A DNA stretch of 64,000 nucleotides from G963674665 sp963674665 (GTDB taxonomy: Bacteria > Desulfobacterota > Desulfovibrionia > Desulfovibrionales > Desulfovibrionaceae): positions 62,001-126,000 of the forward strand of contig CAXXPL010000016.1 in assembly GCA_963674665.2 (NCBI GenBank), read 5' to 3'. The notes under the pieces are model-generated. The model saw nothing but the letters and a program-made list of their open reading frames with translations, was not told the origin of the DNA and ran no database searches. Below are positions 54,448 to 64,000 of the stretch, piece by piece. Position 1 is the first letter of the stretch. Each line of letters starts with the position of its first letter. The translations under genes were made by a program, and so were the position numbers.

Positions 54448-54996
54448 TCAAACCGGAAACGGCAGCCTCGTGGGTTCTTCGGGCGCGGTGCTGGCAACCC
54501 GGGCAGTGACGGCGCCCAGGGTGCCCTCCTCGCCGGTCATGGCGACCATCTCCACCAGGGATTTGAGGCTCTGCAGGGACAGGTGAAACTCGGTGCGCCG
54601 CAACAGCGCGGCCACGGCCCTGAGATCCTCGTACTCCGCCTTGACGTGGAGCAGTTCGCCCTTTTTATCCTCCATACACTTGACCCTGACAAGGCCGGAG
54701 CCCGCGAATCCCGGGGCCGGACATTCCAGCTGCACGTTCACCAGGTGGTAGGGAATGGACAGGTGCTCGGGCTCGAAAACCCGCACGCCTATGGTTCCCA
54801 GTTCCACGGCCACGAACTGCGTCAGGGTGTCCAGCACGCGCCGGGGCGCATCGATAAAGAAGATGTACTCCGGGCGTCCCTTCTTGGTGATGGCCGGTAC
54901 CACGTGCACGCTCTTGGCACCCCGTTCCATGAGGCCATCAATGGCCTGGGGCACGAGTTCGCTGGAGATGTCGTCCACGTTCAACATGAGCAGCAT
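54448..54996 (-). CDS. Stand-alone LarC C-terminal-domain protein
   Basis: 182 residues aligned by eye with the second domain of LarC, the CTP-dependent nickel insertase that builds the nickel-pincer nucleotide: MLNVDDISSELVPQAIDGLM, VHVVPAITKKGRPEYIFFID and TIGVRVFEPE, then HVKAEYEDLRAVAALL. The LarC first domain and larA, larB and larE are absent from the window. It may bind CTP or metal. It lies 246 bases downstream of the unknown 591-residue gene on the same strand, beyond a hairpin. Confidence 0.7.
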   Translation of the reverse strand: MLLMLNVDDISSELVPQAIDGLMERGAKSVHVVPAITKKGRPEYIFFIDAPRRVLDTLTQFVAVELGTIGVRVFEPEHLSIPYHLVNVQLECPAPGFAGSGLVRVKCMEDKKGELLHVKAEYEDLRAVAALLRRTEFHLSLQSLKSLVEMVAMTGEEGTLGAVTARVASTAPEEPTRLPFPV

Positions 54997-55022
54997 GACA
55001 AACCTCCGTGATCAATGAACGC

Positions 55023-55045
55023 TGAAAAACCGAGCAGGTTTTTCA
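55023..55045 (-). terminator. Small hairpin upstream of the LarC-domain gene
   Basis: TGAAAAACC-GAGCA-GGTTTTTCA, perfect 9-base arms. Possible terminator of the 55243-57020 gene or leader structure. Confidence 0.5.
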
Positions 55046-55242
55046 GGCGGAGGTGCCGGCGTATCAATCCCCGCACCGCCGCAAACGTCGCCTTTTCGAC
55101 GGGTATGGAATGAATCCACGCCCGCTTCAAGGCGCTCCCGGCAGCTTCGCGGCGGCCGGGAGCGGTCAGGCCGTCGTACTCATCCGATCGAAAAGCGCTG
55201 CCCTATGGATATCATATAAGCACGCTTTTTCGACCTGACAGC

Positions 55243-57020
55243 CTAGAGGTCCTTCATGATGCGCACCGCCAGGGTGGCAGCCTCCTTGGCCTTGTCCCCG
55301 GCGCCCGGGATGGCCACTGTGGTGGCGGCGCCCTTTTCGGCCTGCTTTGCGGCCTCCTTGGGATCGAGCACACCCATGGCCGCGGCAACGGCCGCGGGCA
55401 CGATGACGTTGATGGGCGCGCAGCCGATGTACATGATCTCCTGGATGGCCACGGAAGCGCAGGTGATGGCCAGGGAGAGTTCGGATTTCTTGTTCAGCAC
55501 CGCGTCGGGCACCACCTTGTGGCACAGCCCCTCGAGCACGAACTTCTCGCCGTTGATGGTGACCTCGGCGTCCACATCCGCGTCAAAGCCCCAGAACTTG
55601 GCGGCCCAGGGGTGATTTCTGCGCGCGCCGCCCGCGATCTTGGTGAACTTCAGGGAGATCTCCGCCCCCATAAAGGCCGAGAGCACGGCCGAGGCGTTCC
55701 TCTCCACCATGGCGGTACGCTCGTCGTCCATGGTGCGGCAGATCTCTTCCAGGGTCTTTCCTTCCTTCAGCCCCTTGTAGGTGGCTTCCGCGCGCTCGCT
55801 GAGCATCTTTGTGCGGATGCCGTCCGTGGCCTTGATCATGGTCCCGGTGACGATGCCACGGCGGACCTGTTCGGCCTTGCGGGCCACGATGTTGTAGGAC
55901 AGGGCCGAGGTGCCGCCGTCGATGTACTGGTTCAGCTTGATGTCGCGGATCATGTCCGCGGTCTTTTCGACGTCGCCCTGGCTCTCGATGAGGGAGTTCA
56001 TGGCCACCACGCCGTCGGAGATGCAATGGGCCAGGGGCGCGGGTTCACAGGACCGCCGCCAAAGCCAGCGCCGATCATGGGACCTTCCATGAAGGCGGCG
56101 AGGATCTCGTTGAGGGTCATCATGCCCACAACCGTGGGGGCGCCCACATCCTTGAGGATCATGCCGAAGCTGCCCACCAGGGTGGCGGTGTCGTATTCCT
56201 TCATGGTGCCCTTGAGATGCAGCTTCTCGGGCAGCTTGGCGGCCTCGGCCGCGCCCTTTCCGGCCAGGTAGCAGGTGCCCTGGAGGAAGAACTCGCCCTC
56301 GGCCTCGTCGATCATGCCATCGGGGTTGATGACCTCGAGGACGGCGGCCGCCGCCATCATGGCGCAGGAGATGGGGCTGGGGGAGATGCCGGCGCCGCGA
56401 TAGGCCTTCATCATCCCCTCCACGGCCGCGCGGGTGCCGTTCTTGCAGAGGTCGCAATAGGTGATGTCCTCACCCAGGGTGCTGTGGCCGTACACCGCGC
56501 CCCCTGCCACAAAGGCCGGAACATCGGCGCCGTCCACGCGGCAGACCTCGCCCTTCATCATGGCCTCGTACAGGGACTGCACCGCAGCGAAGCCGGAGAG
56601 CTTGTTCGTGAGTTTGGAGGTGGGGATGGCCATGACCCCGGCGCGTTCGGCCTTTGCCTTCATGCGGGCCATGGCGCCGAGTTTTCGATTGCCCGCCGGG
56701 ACGCCCGCGCGGGCTTCGGTTCCGGCCAGATTGAGCAGCGCGGCCACGATGAGAGCGGCGTTGGCCGGAGCGGCCCCGGCCTCGAGCGCCGCGTTTACGC
56801 CCACTTCCACGACGTAGTCCAAGGAAAGGTCGGCAAGGTTGGCGTCCTTGATCTTGATACTGCGTCCGTTGAGAATCTCGTGGGTCAGCGCGTTGGCCGC
56901 GCACAGGGCGGCCAGATTGAGCATGCCGTTGCCTTTGGTGAGTGCCTCGATGCGATCTGCAGTTACGTATTCGACGTTGGAGTTAACTGCCATCAAGCCT
57001 GCCAAAATTTCCTTTTCCAT
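55243..57020 (-). CDS. Unknown 591-residue Gly/Ala-rich protein (frameshift near 56040)
   Basis: Starts at ATG 57020 behind AAGGGG. Two frames join near 56040: GPMIGAGFGGGPVNP in the first and LAHCISDGVVAMNSLIESQG in the second. The C-terminal frame runs to 55243 with AEQVRRGIVTGTMIKATDGI and GCAPINVIVPAAVAAAMG. No signal peptide; hydrophobic small-residue helices suggest a compact cytoplasmic helical protein. Conserved-looking Cys occur in ITYCDLCKNG. I do not recognise the family; it is not the YhaM/UPF0597 desulfidase. Neighbour of the LarC-domain gene. Confidence 0.7.
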
Positions 57021-57939
57021 TGTAAATCCCCTTTGTTTTACGCAAAGCGCCTTGCAGCGAGTTGATCGCCACCAACAATCCACACGCACCACGGCGAAGG
57101 GTGCCCGGCTCGGCAGGAAAGCCCGCGAGGAAAGAATGAGCGGAGCGACGCAGCCGGAACCGGTGATTGCCTCATAGAATGAGACAGGGGTCTGTCAGCG
57201 GCTCGAGATGTTGGATAGTGATGAACTACCGAGCGTTACTCCCCGCGAGTTGTACAACCCACGTACGGGAGGGGGTGTTCATGCCATGGCCGCACTGTTA
57301 CCTCCTTGCAATCTTGCTGTGCGCGGCCAGGAATCGCGCCGCGCCACAGGTCCTAAGACTTGGCAGCGCGACTGCGTTGAAACGGATTCCTTGGCAGTCT
57401 GGCAGTCCCATCCGTTGGGTAGCCATTTTCCCCAATGCTCATTGCGGAAGCGAAAACAAAGAACTCCACGGCGGGGTCCGAATCCGGCACATGCCGGGGG
57501 AACACAGGTACGACTCTGTCCAATGCGAAAAGATCACAAGAAATAGGCAACCGGTAATACTTTTATGCAAAACTTGTTACTATCCACATTGGTCTCATAG
57601 CCAACGTGTGTTCTGTACCGTGTTGGGAAAACCTTACACTATTTGTCACATAAAACACAAATGAAAAATGTGCATTTTCCAATCATGATTACTTTATTCC
57701 ATACCATTGCAATCACATTTAATAACCACTGTACTATTTCTCATGTCATCCCGATCTTGTTTTACATTGCATCCAAGACCATAGAAAGACATCTGCATTC
57801 CAGAGTATATTCGTGCAGAATAGAATTTCCCACTCGACCAGGTCGGATTATGGACGTGAAACAGTATGGATTAAAAGAACTGTTGAAAAGATGAAAGCGG
57901 AAGGGGGTGGCTTCACCCTCCAGGAGAGTGCCTCGGCGA
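57021..57939. other. 919-base region without a supported gene
   Basis: GC-rich from 57021 to about 57540, then AT-rich to about 57850. Short open frames exist on both strands (for example 57353-57550 minus, 57643-57894 plus) but none has a ribosome site or recognisable domain. No hairpin terminator or RNA gene was found. Confidence 0.5.
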
Positions 57940-58930
57940 CTATAAGGTGCAGGCCAGGTGCGCGGGCAGGACGCGCCCTTGCGGGGAGACGTAGCGCACC
58001 TCGCACTCCATGAGATGGCCGGTCATGTGCTCCACCCGCTCCCGCGCCCAGCGGATGCATTCGAGCACATCCCGGGAGCGGGCATTGCCTCGGTTGATGA
58101 AAAAATTCGCGTGTTTTTGGGATATCTCCAGGTCACCGAAGCACTTGCCCTTGCAGCCCGCGCGCTCAAGCACCATGCCCGGGGGGCCGAAGCCCTCGTA
58201 CAATTCTGAATGGCTCTTGAATACCGAACCGCAGTTGGGGAATTCCAGTGGGAATTTGGCGGCTCGCTCGGCCAGATCCCGCTCCATGCGGAGGGTGATC
58301 GCCTCTTGCGAGTCCGGGGCCAGGCGCATTCGGGCGGCAAGCACATACATCCGCCCCCCTGGGGTGGAAGACTGGAAAACGCTGGTGCGGTAGGCGAATC
58401 CGCATGAGGCCGCGGAAAGCTCCTCCACGGCGCCATGCTCGCGGAGCACGCGCACGACCAGGATGACATCGCCGATGTTCTGGCGGTGGCTGCCCCCGTT
58501 CATCGCCACCAACCCGCCCACGGTGCCGGGGATGCCCACGATGTGCTCCAGGCCCGTGAGCCCGCCCCTCGCGCAGGCCCAGGCCAGGTCCGAGGCCAGG
58601 GCTCCGGCACCGGCAAGCACCTCGCCATGGGGCATGATTTCCAACCGCGAAAAGGGCGGACCGATCTTGATGACCAAGCCGTTAAACCCTGCGTCGTCAA
58701 AAAGCAGGTTGGAGCCGCTCCCCATCAGCAGCCAGGGGACGCCGTACTCACGCGCAAGGCTCAGGGCGGCGGCAAGCCGCTCCTCGTCTCCGGGAATGAG
58801 CAGCAGCCTTGCGGGGCCGCCTATGCGCCAGGTGCAGTGCTCCCGCAAGGGCGCGTCTTGTTGCAGGGGACCAAGGTCCGTGCCCTTGAGTCGTGCGGCC
58901 AGATCCTGGAAGTCCGGGGAGCTCCGCCAT
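57940..58930 (-). CDS. murB: UDP-N-acetylenolpyruvoylglucosamine reductase MurB (frameshift near 58922)
   Basis: FAD enzyme that makes UDP-MurNAc for peptidoglycan. Motifs: TWRIGGPARLL, LLMGSGSNLLF, IPGTVGGLVAMNGG and FPNCGSVFK with the proton-donor Ser. Removing one C from the CCCC near 58919 joins ATG 58930 (MAELPDFQDLAARLKG) to the main frame and restores about 329 residues; the total length (991 = 3x330+1) agrees. Without it translation would have to start at TTG 58848, lacking the N-terminal helix. Two bases after the NUDIX gene. Confidence 0.85.
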
Positions 58931-58932
58931 AA

Positions 58933-59563
58933 TCAATCGAACAGGGGCGGTGCGCAGGGGTCTTCCAGCGCGGCCCGGATATGGTCGATGTGGCGCTGGT
59001 CCGTGCGCGGGCTGGAGAGCTCGGGCAGGCCGTCGAATTCGAAGAACTCCGCGGCCGCGGTCTCATCGCTTGGCCCCGCAACACCCTCAAGATAATCGCA
59101 CAGGAACACTATCTTGTAGGCGTGAAAAAACTCCAAGGGGCGTCCCTTGCGGTTGGCGTCGTACACTCCCACGATCCTCGAGGGGCGCACCTTCAGGCCG
59201 CTCTCCTCCCAGACCTCCCGGGCGACCATGTCCGAGGGTTTCTCACCCACGTCGGCCCACCCTCCGGGCAAGGCCCAGCGGTTGTCCATGCGCTCCTGCA
59301 CCAGCAGCAGCCGGTTATCGCGGACCACCGCCCCCCCGCACGTCCACCTTCACCGTGGCGTAGCCGGGCTGGGCCAGGAAGGATTCCCGCACCGCCTCCA
59401 TGTCCAGCTGCGAATGCCGGGCCACGATCTCGGCGGCCAGGTCCATCAGCCGCTGGTAGTTCATCTTGTCGTAATGCCCTTCCGTGAGTTGCAGACCGGT
59501 CTGGCTTATGGCCTGAAGCTTCCGCGCCACGTCCAGCCATTGGCTGCTCTTTTCGTCGCTCAT
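58933..59563 (-). CDS. NUDIX hydrolase with N-terminal helical domain (frameshift near 59333)
   Basis: Restored product about 209 residues: start ATG 59563, helical domain WLDVARKLQAISQTGLQLTE to KVDVRG, then NUDIX domain RLLLVQERMDNRWALPGGWA with the box GGWADVGEKPSDMVAREVWEESG split here as GGWADVGEKPSDM / REVWEESGL. The two halves lie in different frames around a seven-G run at about 59330-59337; removing one G joins them. The N-terminal domain type is typical of ADP-ribose or sugar-nucleotide pyrophosphatases. First gene of a two-gene unit with murB. Confidence 0.8.
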
Positions 59564-59774
59564 AATCTCATCTGTCTTTGTTGAAGGCCATGCCGGGGGG
59601 GGTGCGCATACTTCTGCCCCGGCTGCGAAACCATCTCTTTTTTTCTCATTGCGTGAAATGTAGTGCATCGCCAAGTGGATGTCGAGACGCCCCTTGATTT
59701 GGCAAGATCGTCCAATACCTGTCCGGGCTTTGGGAGCAGACATGCGGAAAACAAACCATAGCAAGGAGTCGGAC

Positions 59775-60167
59775 ATGGAAACACATGACCTGGCGGAGTT
59801 GATGGAAAACGGTACACTGGTGTTTTGCGACCGTGAGGAGGATGCCTGCGGCCTGTGCTGGAACCGGCACCCCTCCTTCGCAGGAGTGTCGCTGAAGCAT
59901 CTGATCACGGGCAAGGACACCGACGGCGGGCTGAGCTGTCACCTGGTGCGCATCGAACCGGGGTGCATGCTGGAGAACCACACCCACGAGGGGCAATGGG
60001 AGCTGCACGAGGTGGTCAAGGGGGCGGGCATCGCCATCCTGGACGGCAAGGAGGTGGGCTATGCTCCGGGCAGGGCGGCGGTCATCCCCATGGGCACGCC
60101 CCACTCGGTTAAGGCCTCGGACCAGGGGCTGTTCCTGTTCGCCAAGTTCTTCCCGGCGCTGGTGTGA
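59775..60167 (+). CDS. Small cupin-domain protein with N-terminal Cys cluster
   Basis: 130 residues from ATG 59775 (AAGGAG). N-terminus LVFCDREEDACGLCWNRHPS has three Cys that could bind a metal; the cupin core follows (LVRIEPGCMLENHTHEGQWE, GRAAVIPMGTPHSV) with three His and a Glu. Function unknown; hairpin terminator downstream. Confidence 0.8.
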   Translation: METHDLAELMENGTLVFCDREEDACGLCWNRHPSFAGVSLKHLITGKDTDGGLSCHLVRIEPGCMLENHTHEGQWELHEVVKGAGIAILDGKEVGYAPGRAAVIPMGTPHSVKASDQGLFLFAKFFPALV

Positions 60168-60193
60168 GGTGAATGAACAGGTGCAAACCGCAT

Positions 60194-60230
60194 GTGTGGG
60201 GGAAACCTCTATCAGAGGTTTCCCCCACAC
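60194..60230. terminator. Bidirectional hairpin terminator
   Basis: GTGTGGGGGAAACCTCT, loop ATC, AGAGGTTTCCCCCACAC; perfect 17-base stem between convergent genes. Confidence 0.75.
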
Positions 60231-60267
60231 ACTTTTGTTCCCAGGCATGAAAAAATCTACGATCCTC

Positions 60268-63200
60268 TTATGATTTCAAAGCCTGCCTATCCGCCACTTC
60301 ATTGATGACCCGATGGAGGTCCTCCACGCTCACGGGCTTGGACAGGTAGTCGTCCATGCCCGCCTCCAGAAACACCTCCCTGTCTCCGGCCATGGCGTAG
60401 GCGGTGAGGGCGATGACCGGGGTGTTGACCTTGTCGCTCCCCATGTCTCCCTTGCGCAACGCCCTGGTAACCTCCACGCCGTCCAGCACCGGCATCTGGA
60501 TATCCATGAGCACCAGGTCGTAATTTCGCGTGATGAGCTTCTCCACGGCCTGCCCCCCGTCCTCCACCGCCGTGACCTTGTGCCCCACACGCTCCAGCAG
60601 CTTGACTGTGGAGATTCTGTTGGCATCGTCGTCCTCGGCAAGGAGTATGTTCAATGACCTGGAGTGCAGGGGCGGCGCCTCAATGACATAATTCAGAGGG
60701 GTGTCGTGCTCCATCCTGCCGCAGGTCACGCAGAAGTGGATGGTTGTGCCGACGCCCACCTCGCTCTCCACGCTGATTACCCCTCCCATGAGCTCCACCA
60801 GACGCTTGCAGATGGAGAGCCCGAGCCCCGCACCCTGGAACTCGCGCTTGAAGCCCTCGCTGAGCTGGGTAAAGGGCTGGAACAGCCTGTCCCGCTCGTC
60901 TTCGGGTATGCCGATGCCCGTATCCGTGACCACGAAAAGGAGCCGCTGGCTGTCAACGGAGCCTCCGGGCAGGGGATAGACCTCGACTTCCACGTACCCC
61001 CGCGTGGTGAACTTGAAGGCATTGCCCACAAGGTTGTTCAGGACCTGTTGCAGCCGGGCCGAGTCCCCGAGCATCCACCCGGGGATATCCGGATGGACAT
61101 GGCAACGCAGCTCGCACCTGGTCTGGGCGGAGGTCACCTGAAACAGCTCCACCATGTTGCCCAGGGTCTCCTGCAACTCGAATGGCTCGCTCAGGATGGC
61201 GATTCTGTTGGCCTCGACCCTGGCCAGGTCCAGAATGTCGGACAGCAGTCGGGTCAACCGCTGGGAGGACTGAATGGCGATGTTCACGAATTCCTTCTGG
61301 TCCTCGTGCAGCCTTGTGGTCTTCAAAATCTGCAGCATGCCGAGGATGCCGTTGAGGGGGGTGCGGATCTCGTGGCTCATGTTGGCTAAAAATTCGGACT
61401 TGGCCTTGTTTGCCGCCTCCGCCGCCTCCTTGGACTGGATCAGCCTGCCCTCGTATTTTTTCCGGTCAGTGACATCCCGCGCCAGGGCATAGGCCACGCC
61501 CTGATCCAGACGAGGATGGGCGAACCAGTTCAGCCAGCGGTGTTCACCGTTCTTGCAGCGGAACCTGCTCTCGAAGTTCGTGACCTTGTGCCCCGCCTTG
61601 AGGCTGTATTCCGTTACCTGGGCCGTGGGCGCCACATCCTCCGGGTGCAGGAATGTATAGATCGAGGAACTCAGCAACTCCTCTTCGGAAAAGCCCAGGA
61701 TGTCGGTAAAAGCCGGGTTGACCCTGAGGAAGGATGCCTTGTGAATATCGATGACGCAGATCAAATCAAGGGACATGTCATGGATTCTCTGCAGATCCTC
61801 TTGGGCCAGATGCTGCTCGGTGACGTCCGTGACAATACTCGCCAGTTGCCCTGGAAACGGCTTGAAAGAGGTGACCTCCAAAAATCGCCCCCGGGTCTCG
61901 GTATCGCACTTCAACAGAAACGATCCGCCGGCATCGGCCCCGGCATAGGCTTCCATCCACTTCCCGCCGTCGTCCGGAAAAATCTCCCGCACAGTCCTTC
62001 CCACGATATCCGGAGACTCGAGTCCGGTAATACGTTCGAACGCCGGGTTCACGGCCAGAAAACGGTAGTCATGGGGGCGTCCCTGCTCATCAGCCACGAT
62101 TTCGTGCACCGCGAAGCCATCCAGCATTTTCTGGAACAGGTTCTGATACTCCCGTTCCAGGCGGCGCTGCTCGGTCACGTCCCTGCTTATGGACAGTGCG
62201 TACTCCACCTCCCCCTTGTCATTGACCTCGGGAATGAGCCGCCAGTCGAACACTGTTTCCCCATCCCTGCCCTGGATAAAGAACTCGTCCTCAAAGGGAG
62301 CTCCGGTTTCGAACACGGTCCTGACGCACTCCTCCCAGTAGTCGCACAGCACTTCGGGGAAATCCATTTCCCGGTGGGTGCGTCCCAGGAAATCCTCGGC
62401 CTTCAAATCGACATACCTGGAAATGTTGTCTGAAACGTAGAGGTGCCGCCCCTGCCTGTCGAAGCGCATGACCACGTCGGGCATGCCCCGAAGCAGGGTG
62501 CGGTGCATGGTCTCGCTCATGTGCAGGGCCTGCAGCATGTTCTTGTGATCGGTGATGTCCTGGTTGGCGCCAATGGTCCTCACGGGCATGCCGTACTCGT
62601 CCCGCATGAGACGGTAGCGCACGGCGATGTACCGCACCTCTCCGTCGCGGCGAACGATGCGGTGCTCGAGGAACCTGCTGAAGAGAGGATCCTTGCTGTC
62701 CAGAGTCTTGCCTACTTCCTGCTCCACCACATACATGTCCTCTGGGTGAACGAACTCCCTGGTGTACCGCTCCGCGGACATGATTTCCCCACCTTCCGCC
62801 TGGGCGGTGGTGCCGAAGAGGGCGTAAAACCTGTCGGAAAACAGGAACATATTGCTCTCGATATCCATCTCCCAGGGGGCGATGCCCGACATCTCCATTA
62901 TCAAGTGGAGTTTTGCCTGGCTCTTCTGCAGATCCGCGCGCTGCTCCATGAGGGCTTGCTGCACCGCCTTGAGTTCGGAGATATCCTCCCCATAGACGAA
63001 CGTCAGCTGCTGCTCCTGAACTTCCATGAACCTGGAAGTCATCAGCATGGGGACAAGCGCTCCATGCCTTGTCTTGTGGTTGGTTTCGAATTTGAACACA
63101 CTTAGATGTTTGCGTTCTTCCCACTCCAAGTTCCTGGACACGTCGAGGAAACCGGGGTCGATGTCGGAGACCGTCATCGCCAAGAGTTCATCCCGCGTAT

Positions 63201-64000
63201 ACCCCAGCCTGTTGCAGGCGCTTTCGTTGACATAGGCGAACCGCCCTTCCGAGGTCACCCAGAAGATGCTCGGCGTGGCCTTGTCCACCGAATACTGTGT
63301 CAGCAGGAGATCGTTCTCCACCTTTTTGCGTTCGGTGATATCAAGCATGAAGCCTTCATAGTACACTCCGTCCTTGTCCCGCTTCACCTTCGCGAAGACC
63401 GAGGTCCAGATCTCCTCACCGGCCTTGTTCTTGAACTTGACCGCATAGTCCGAAACCTCACCTTGGGCATCTATCAGACGCAACAACTCATCTCGGTCAT
63501 GGACATTCCAGTAGCGGTCCGGAACCCGATACTCATCATTCAGGAGTTCCCCCCTTTCATAGCCCAGCAAATGGGCAAGCCTCTCGTTGACGTCCCTGAT
63601 CTCACCCGACGGGGTGGTCTGAAAAAAGCCCACCGGAGCGAAATCAATGATATTACGGTAGCGTTCCTCGCTTTCCCGCAAAGCGGCCTCGGCGACCTTG
63701 CGCTCCTCCAGTTCCCTCTTTGCGGCCAGGGTGGTTTCCGCCATGCTCGCGATGAAAAGGGAAAGTTGCCTGTTGTATTCTATGGTCGCCTGGACCATCT
63801 TTCTGTCCAGCCTGGGGATGCTGTCCAGGGCAGCCAGGTACGCATCCTGATCAAAGTCGAATTCCCGGGCTTGTTTTTTGAAATAATCATGATCCGGGGC
63901 TTCATCATCGTAAAAGAATTGTCCGATGAACAGGGTCGCAAGATGCCGCCCCTCGACGATGATGGGCATTCCGATGTCCCTGAGGCCGTTACGGCAGGTG
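60268..64000 (-). CDS. Multi-PAS hybrid sensor histidine kinase, 5' end beyond the window
   Basis: At least 1243 residues; the frame is open to the window edge (CRNGLRDIGMPIIVEG), so the N-terminus is missing. Visible order: end of a PocR-type ligand domain (HLATLFIGQFFYDD); six PAS units beginning near RYRNIIDFAPVGFF, DKATPSIFWVTSEG, IMEMSGIAPWEMDI, RTLLRGMPDVVMRF, LFQKMLDGFAVHEI and IHDMSLDLICVIDI; HisKA ANMSHEIRTPLNGIL; HATPase (GAGLGLSICKRLVELMGG); receiver domain (NILLAEDDDANR, VLMDIQMPVLDG). No output domain, so it must act through a phosphotransfer partner not in the window. Confidence 0.9.
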   Translation of the reverse strand, partial: TCRNGLRDIGMPIIVEGRHLATLFIGQFFYDDEAPDHDYFKKQAREFDFDQDAYLAALDSIPRLDRKMVQATIEYNRQLSLFIASMAETTLAAKRELEERKVAEAALRESEERYRNIIDFAPVGFFQTTPSGEIRDVNERLAHLLGYERGELLNDEYRVPDRYWNVHDRDELLRLIDAQGEVSDYAVKFKNKAGEEIWTSVFAKVKRDKDGVYYEGFMLDITERKKVENDLLLTQYSVDKATPSIFWVTSEGRFAYVNESACNRLGYTRDELLAMTVSDIDPGFLDVSRNLEWEERKHLSVFKFETNHKTRHGALVPMLMTSRFMEVQEQQLTFVYGEDISELKAVQQALMEQRADLQKSQAKLHLIMEMSGIAPWEMDIESNMFLFSDRFYALFGTTAQAEGGEIMSAERYTREFVHPEDMYVVEQEVGKTLDSKDPLFSRFLEHRIVRRDGEVRYIAVRYRLMRDEYGMPVRTIGANQDITDHKNMLQALHMSETMHRTLLRGMPDVVMRFDRQGRHLYVSDNISRYVDLKAEDFLGRTHREMDFPEVLCDYWEECVRTVFETGAPFEDEFFIQGRDGETVFDWRLIPEVNDKGEVEYALSISRDVTEQRRLEREYQNLFQKMLDGFAVHEIVADEQGRPHDYRFLAVNPAFERITGLESPDIVGRTVREIFPDDGGKWMEAYAGADAGGSFLLKCDTETRGRFLEVTSFKPFPGQLASIVTDVTEQHLAQEDLQRIHDMSLDLICVIDIHKASFLRVNPAFTDILGFSEEELLSSSIYTFLHPEDVAPTAQVTEYSLKAGHKVTNFESRFRCKNGEHRWLNWFAHPRLDQGVAYALARDVTDRKKYEGRLIQSKEAAEAANKAKSEFLANMSHEIRTPLNGILGMLQILKTTRLHEDQKEFVNIAIQSSQRLTRLLSDILDLARVEANRIAILSEPFELQETLGNMVELFQVTSAQTRCELRCHVHPDIPGWMLGDSARLQQVLNNLVGNAFKFTTRGYVEVEVYPLPGGSVDSQRLLFVVTDTGIGIPEDERDRLFQPFTQLSEGFKREFQGAGLGLSICKRLVELMGGVISVESEVGVGTTIHFCVTCGRMEHDTPLNYVIEAPPLHSRSLNILLAEDDDANRISTVKLLERVGHKVTAVEDGGQAVEKLITRNYDLVLMDIQMPVLDGVEVTRALRKGDMGSDKVNTPVIALTAYAMAGDREVFLEAGMDDYLSKPVSVEDLHRVINEVADRQALKS

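Noticed and set aside
57643..57894. 83-codon AT-rich plus-strand frame
   Set aside because: No ribosome site, His/Ile-rich non-protein-like composition and no partner genes.

Overview
The window (about 60% GC) looks like a chromosomal stretch of an anaerobic, sulfate-reducer-like bacterium, most plausibly of the Desulfovibrionales. This is an inference from gene content: a YdhV-type tungsten/molybdenum aldehyde oxidoreductase with FdhD and MoeA, ferredoxin-flavodoxin proteins, TRAP and NSS transporters, and many GC-rich hairpins between genes that contain GGGGAAA...TTTCCCC. No rRNA, tRNA or CRISPR array was seen.

1-6.4 kb: a metal-cofactor oxidoreductase locus. fdhD-like, a Tat-exported multi-cluster ferredoxin, the oxidoreductase and an unknown gene run leftward. 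moeA runs rightward. A perfect TGTGA-N6-TCACA site lies just upstream of the fdhD-like gene. 6.4-9.7 kb: a mobile-element graveyard. It holds an intact IS630-type element, an Rhs fragment, a dead second IS630 transposase and a group II intron remnant invaded by a MITE-like repeat. 9.7-19.4 kb: small regulator/effector pairs (MarR with a PNPOx-like protein, TetR with an AarF kinase, HxlR with a flavodoxin-like protein), a PLP decarboxylase and an AT-rich island of two unknown genes. 19.5-27.5 kb: an SsuABC-type importer, a WbuC cupin, and a complete ECF importer preceded by a PPC-domain gene. 27.6-39 kb: TetR/EFR1-ferredoxin pair, EamA exporter, polyferredoxin, a PptA-like tautomerase with two start sites, cupin, DUF362 ferredoxin, MetPS transporter and a broken amidohydrolase.

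39.5-51.6 kb is the most coherent system. A histidine kinase with a solute-binding sensor domain and a sigma54 activator precede a GG-N10-GC promoter with an upstream palindrome. The operon behind it encodes a DctPQM TRAP importer, a DcuC-type carrier, two M20 amidohydrolases and aspartate ammonia-lyase. The inferred role is uptake and deacylation or decarbamoylation of an amino-acid conjugate, then deamination to fumarate. 51.7-64 kb: DUF6790 protein, GlxA regulator, isochorismatase-like hydrolase, an orphan LarC C-terminal domain beside a 591-residue protein of unknown family, NUDIX hydrolase, murB, cupin and a six-PAS hybrid kinase that runs off the window.

At least eight genes need one or more small indels to read through, mainly in C or G runs. 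One of them is murB, which is normally essential, so base-level sequence error is a serious alternative to true decay.
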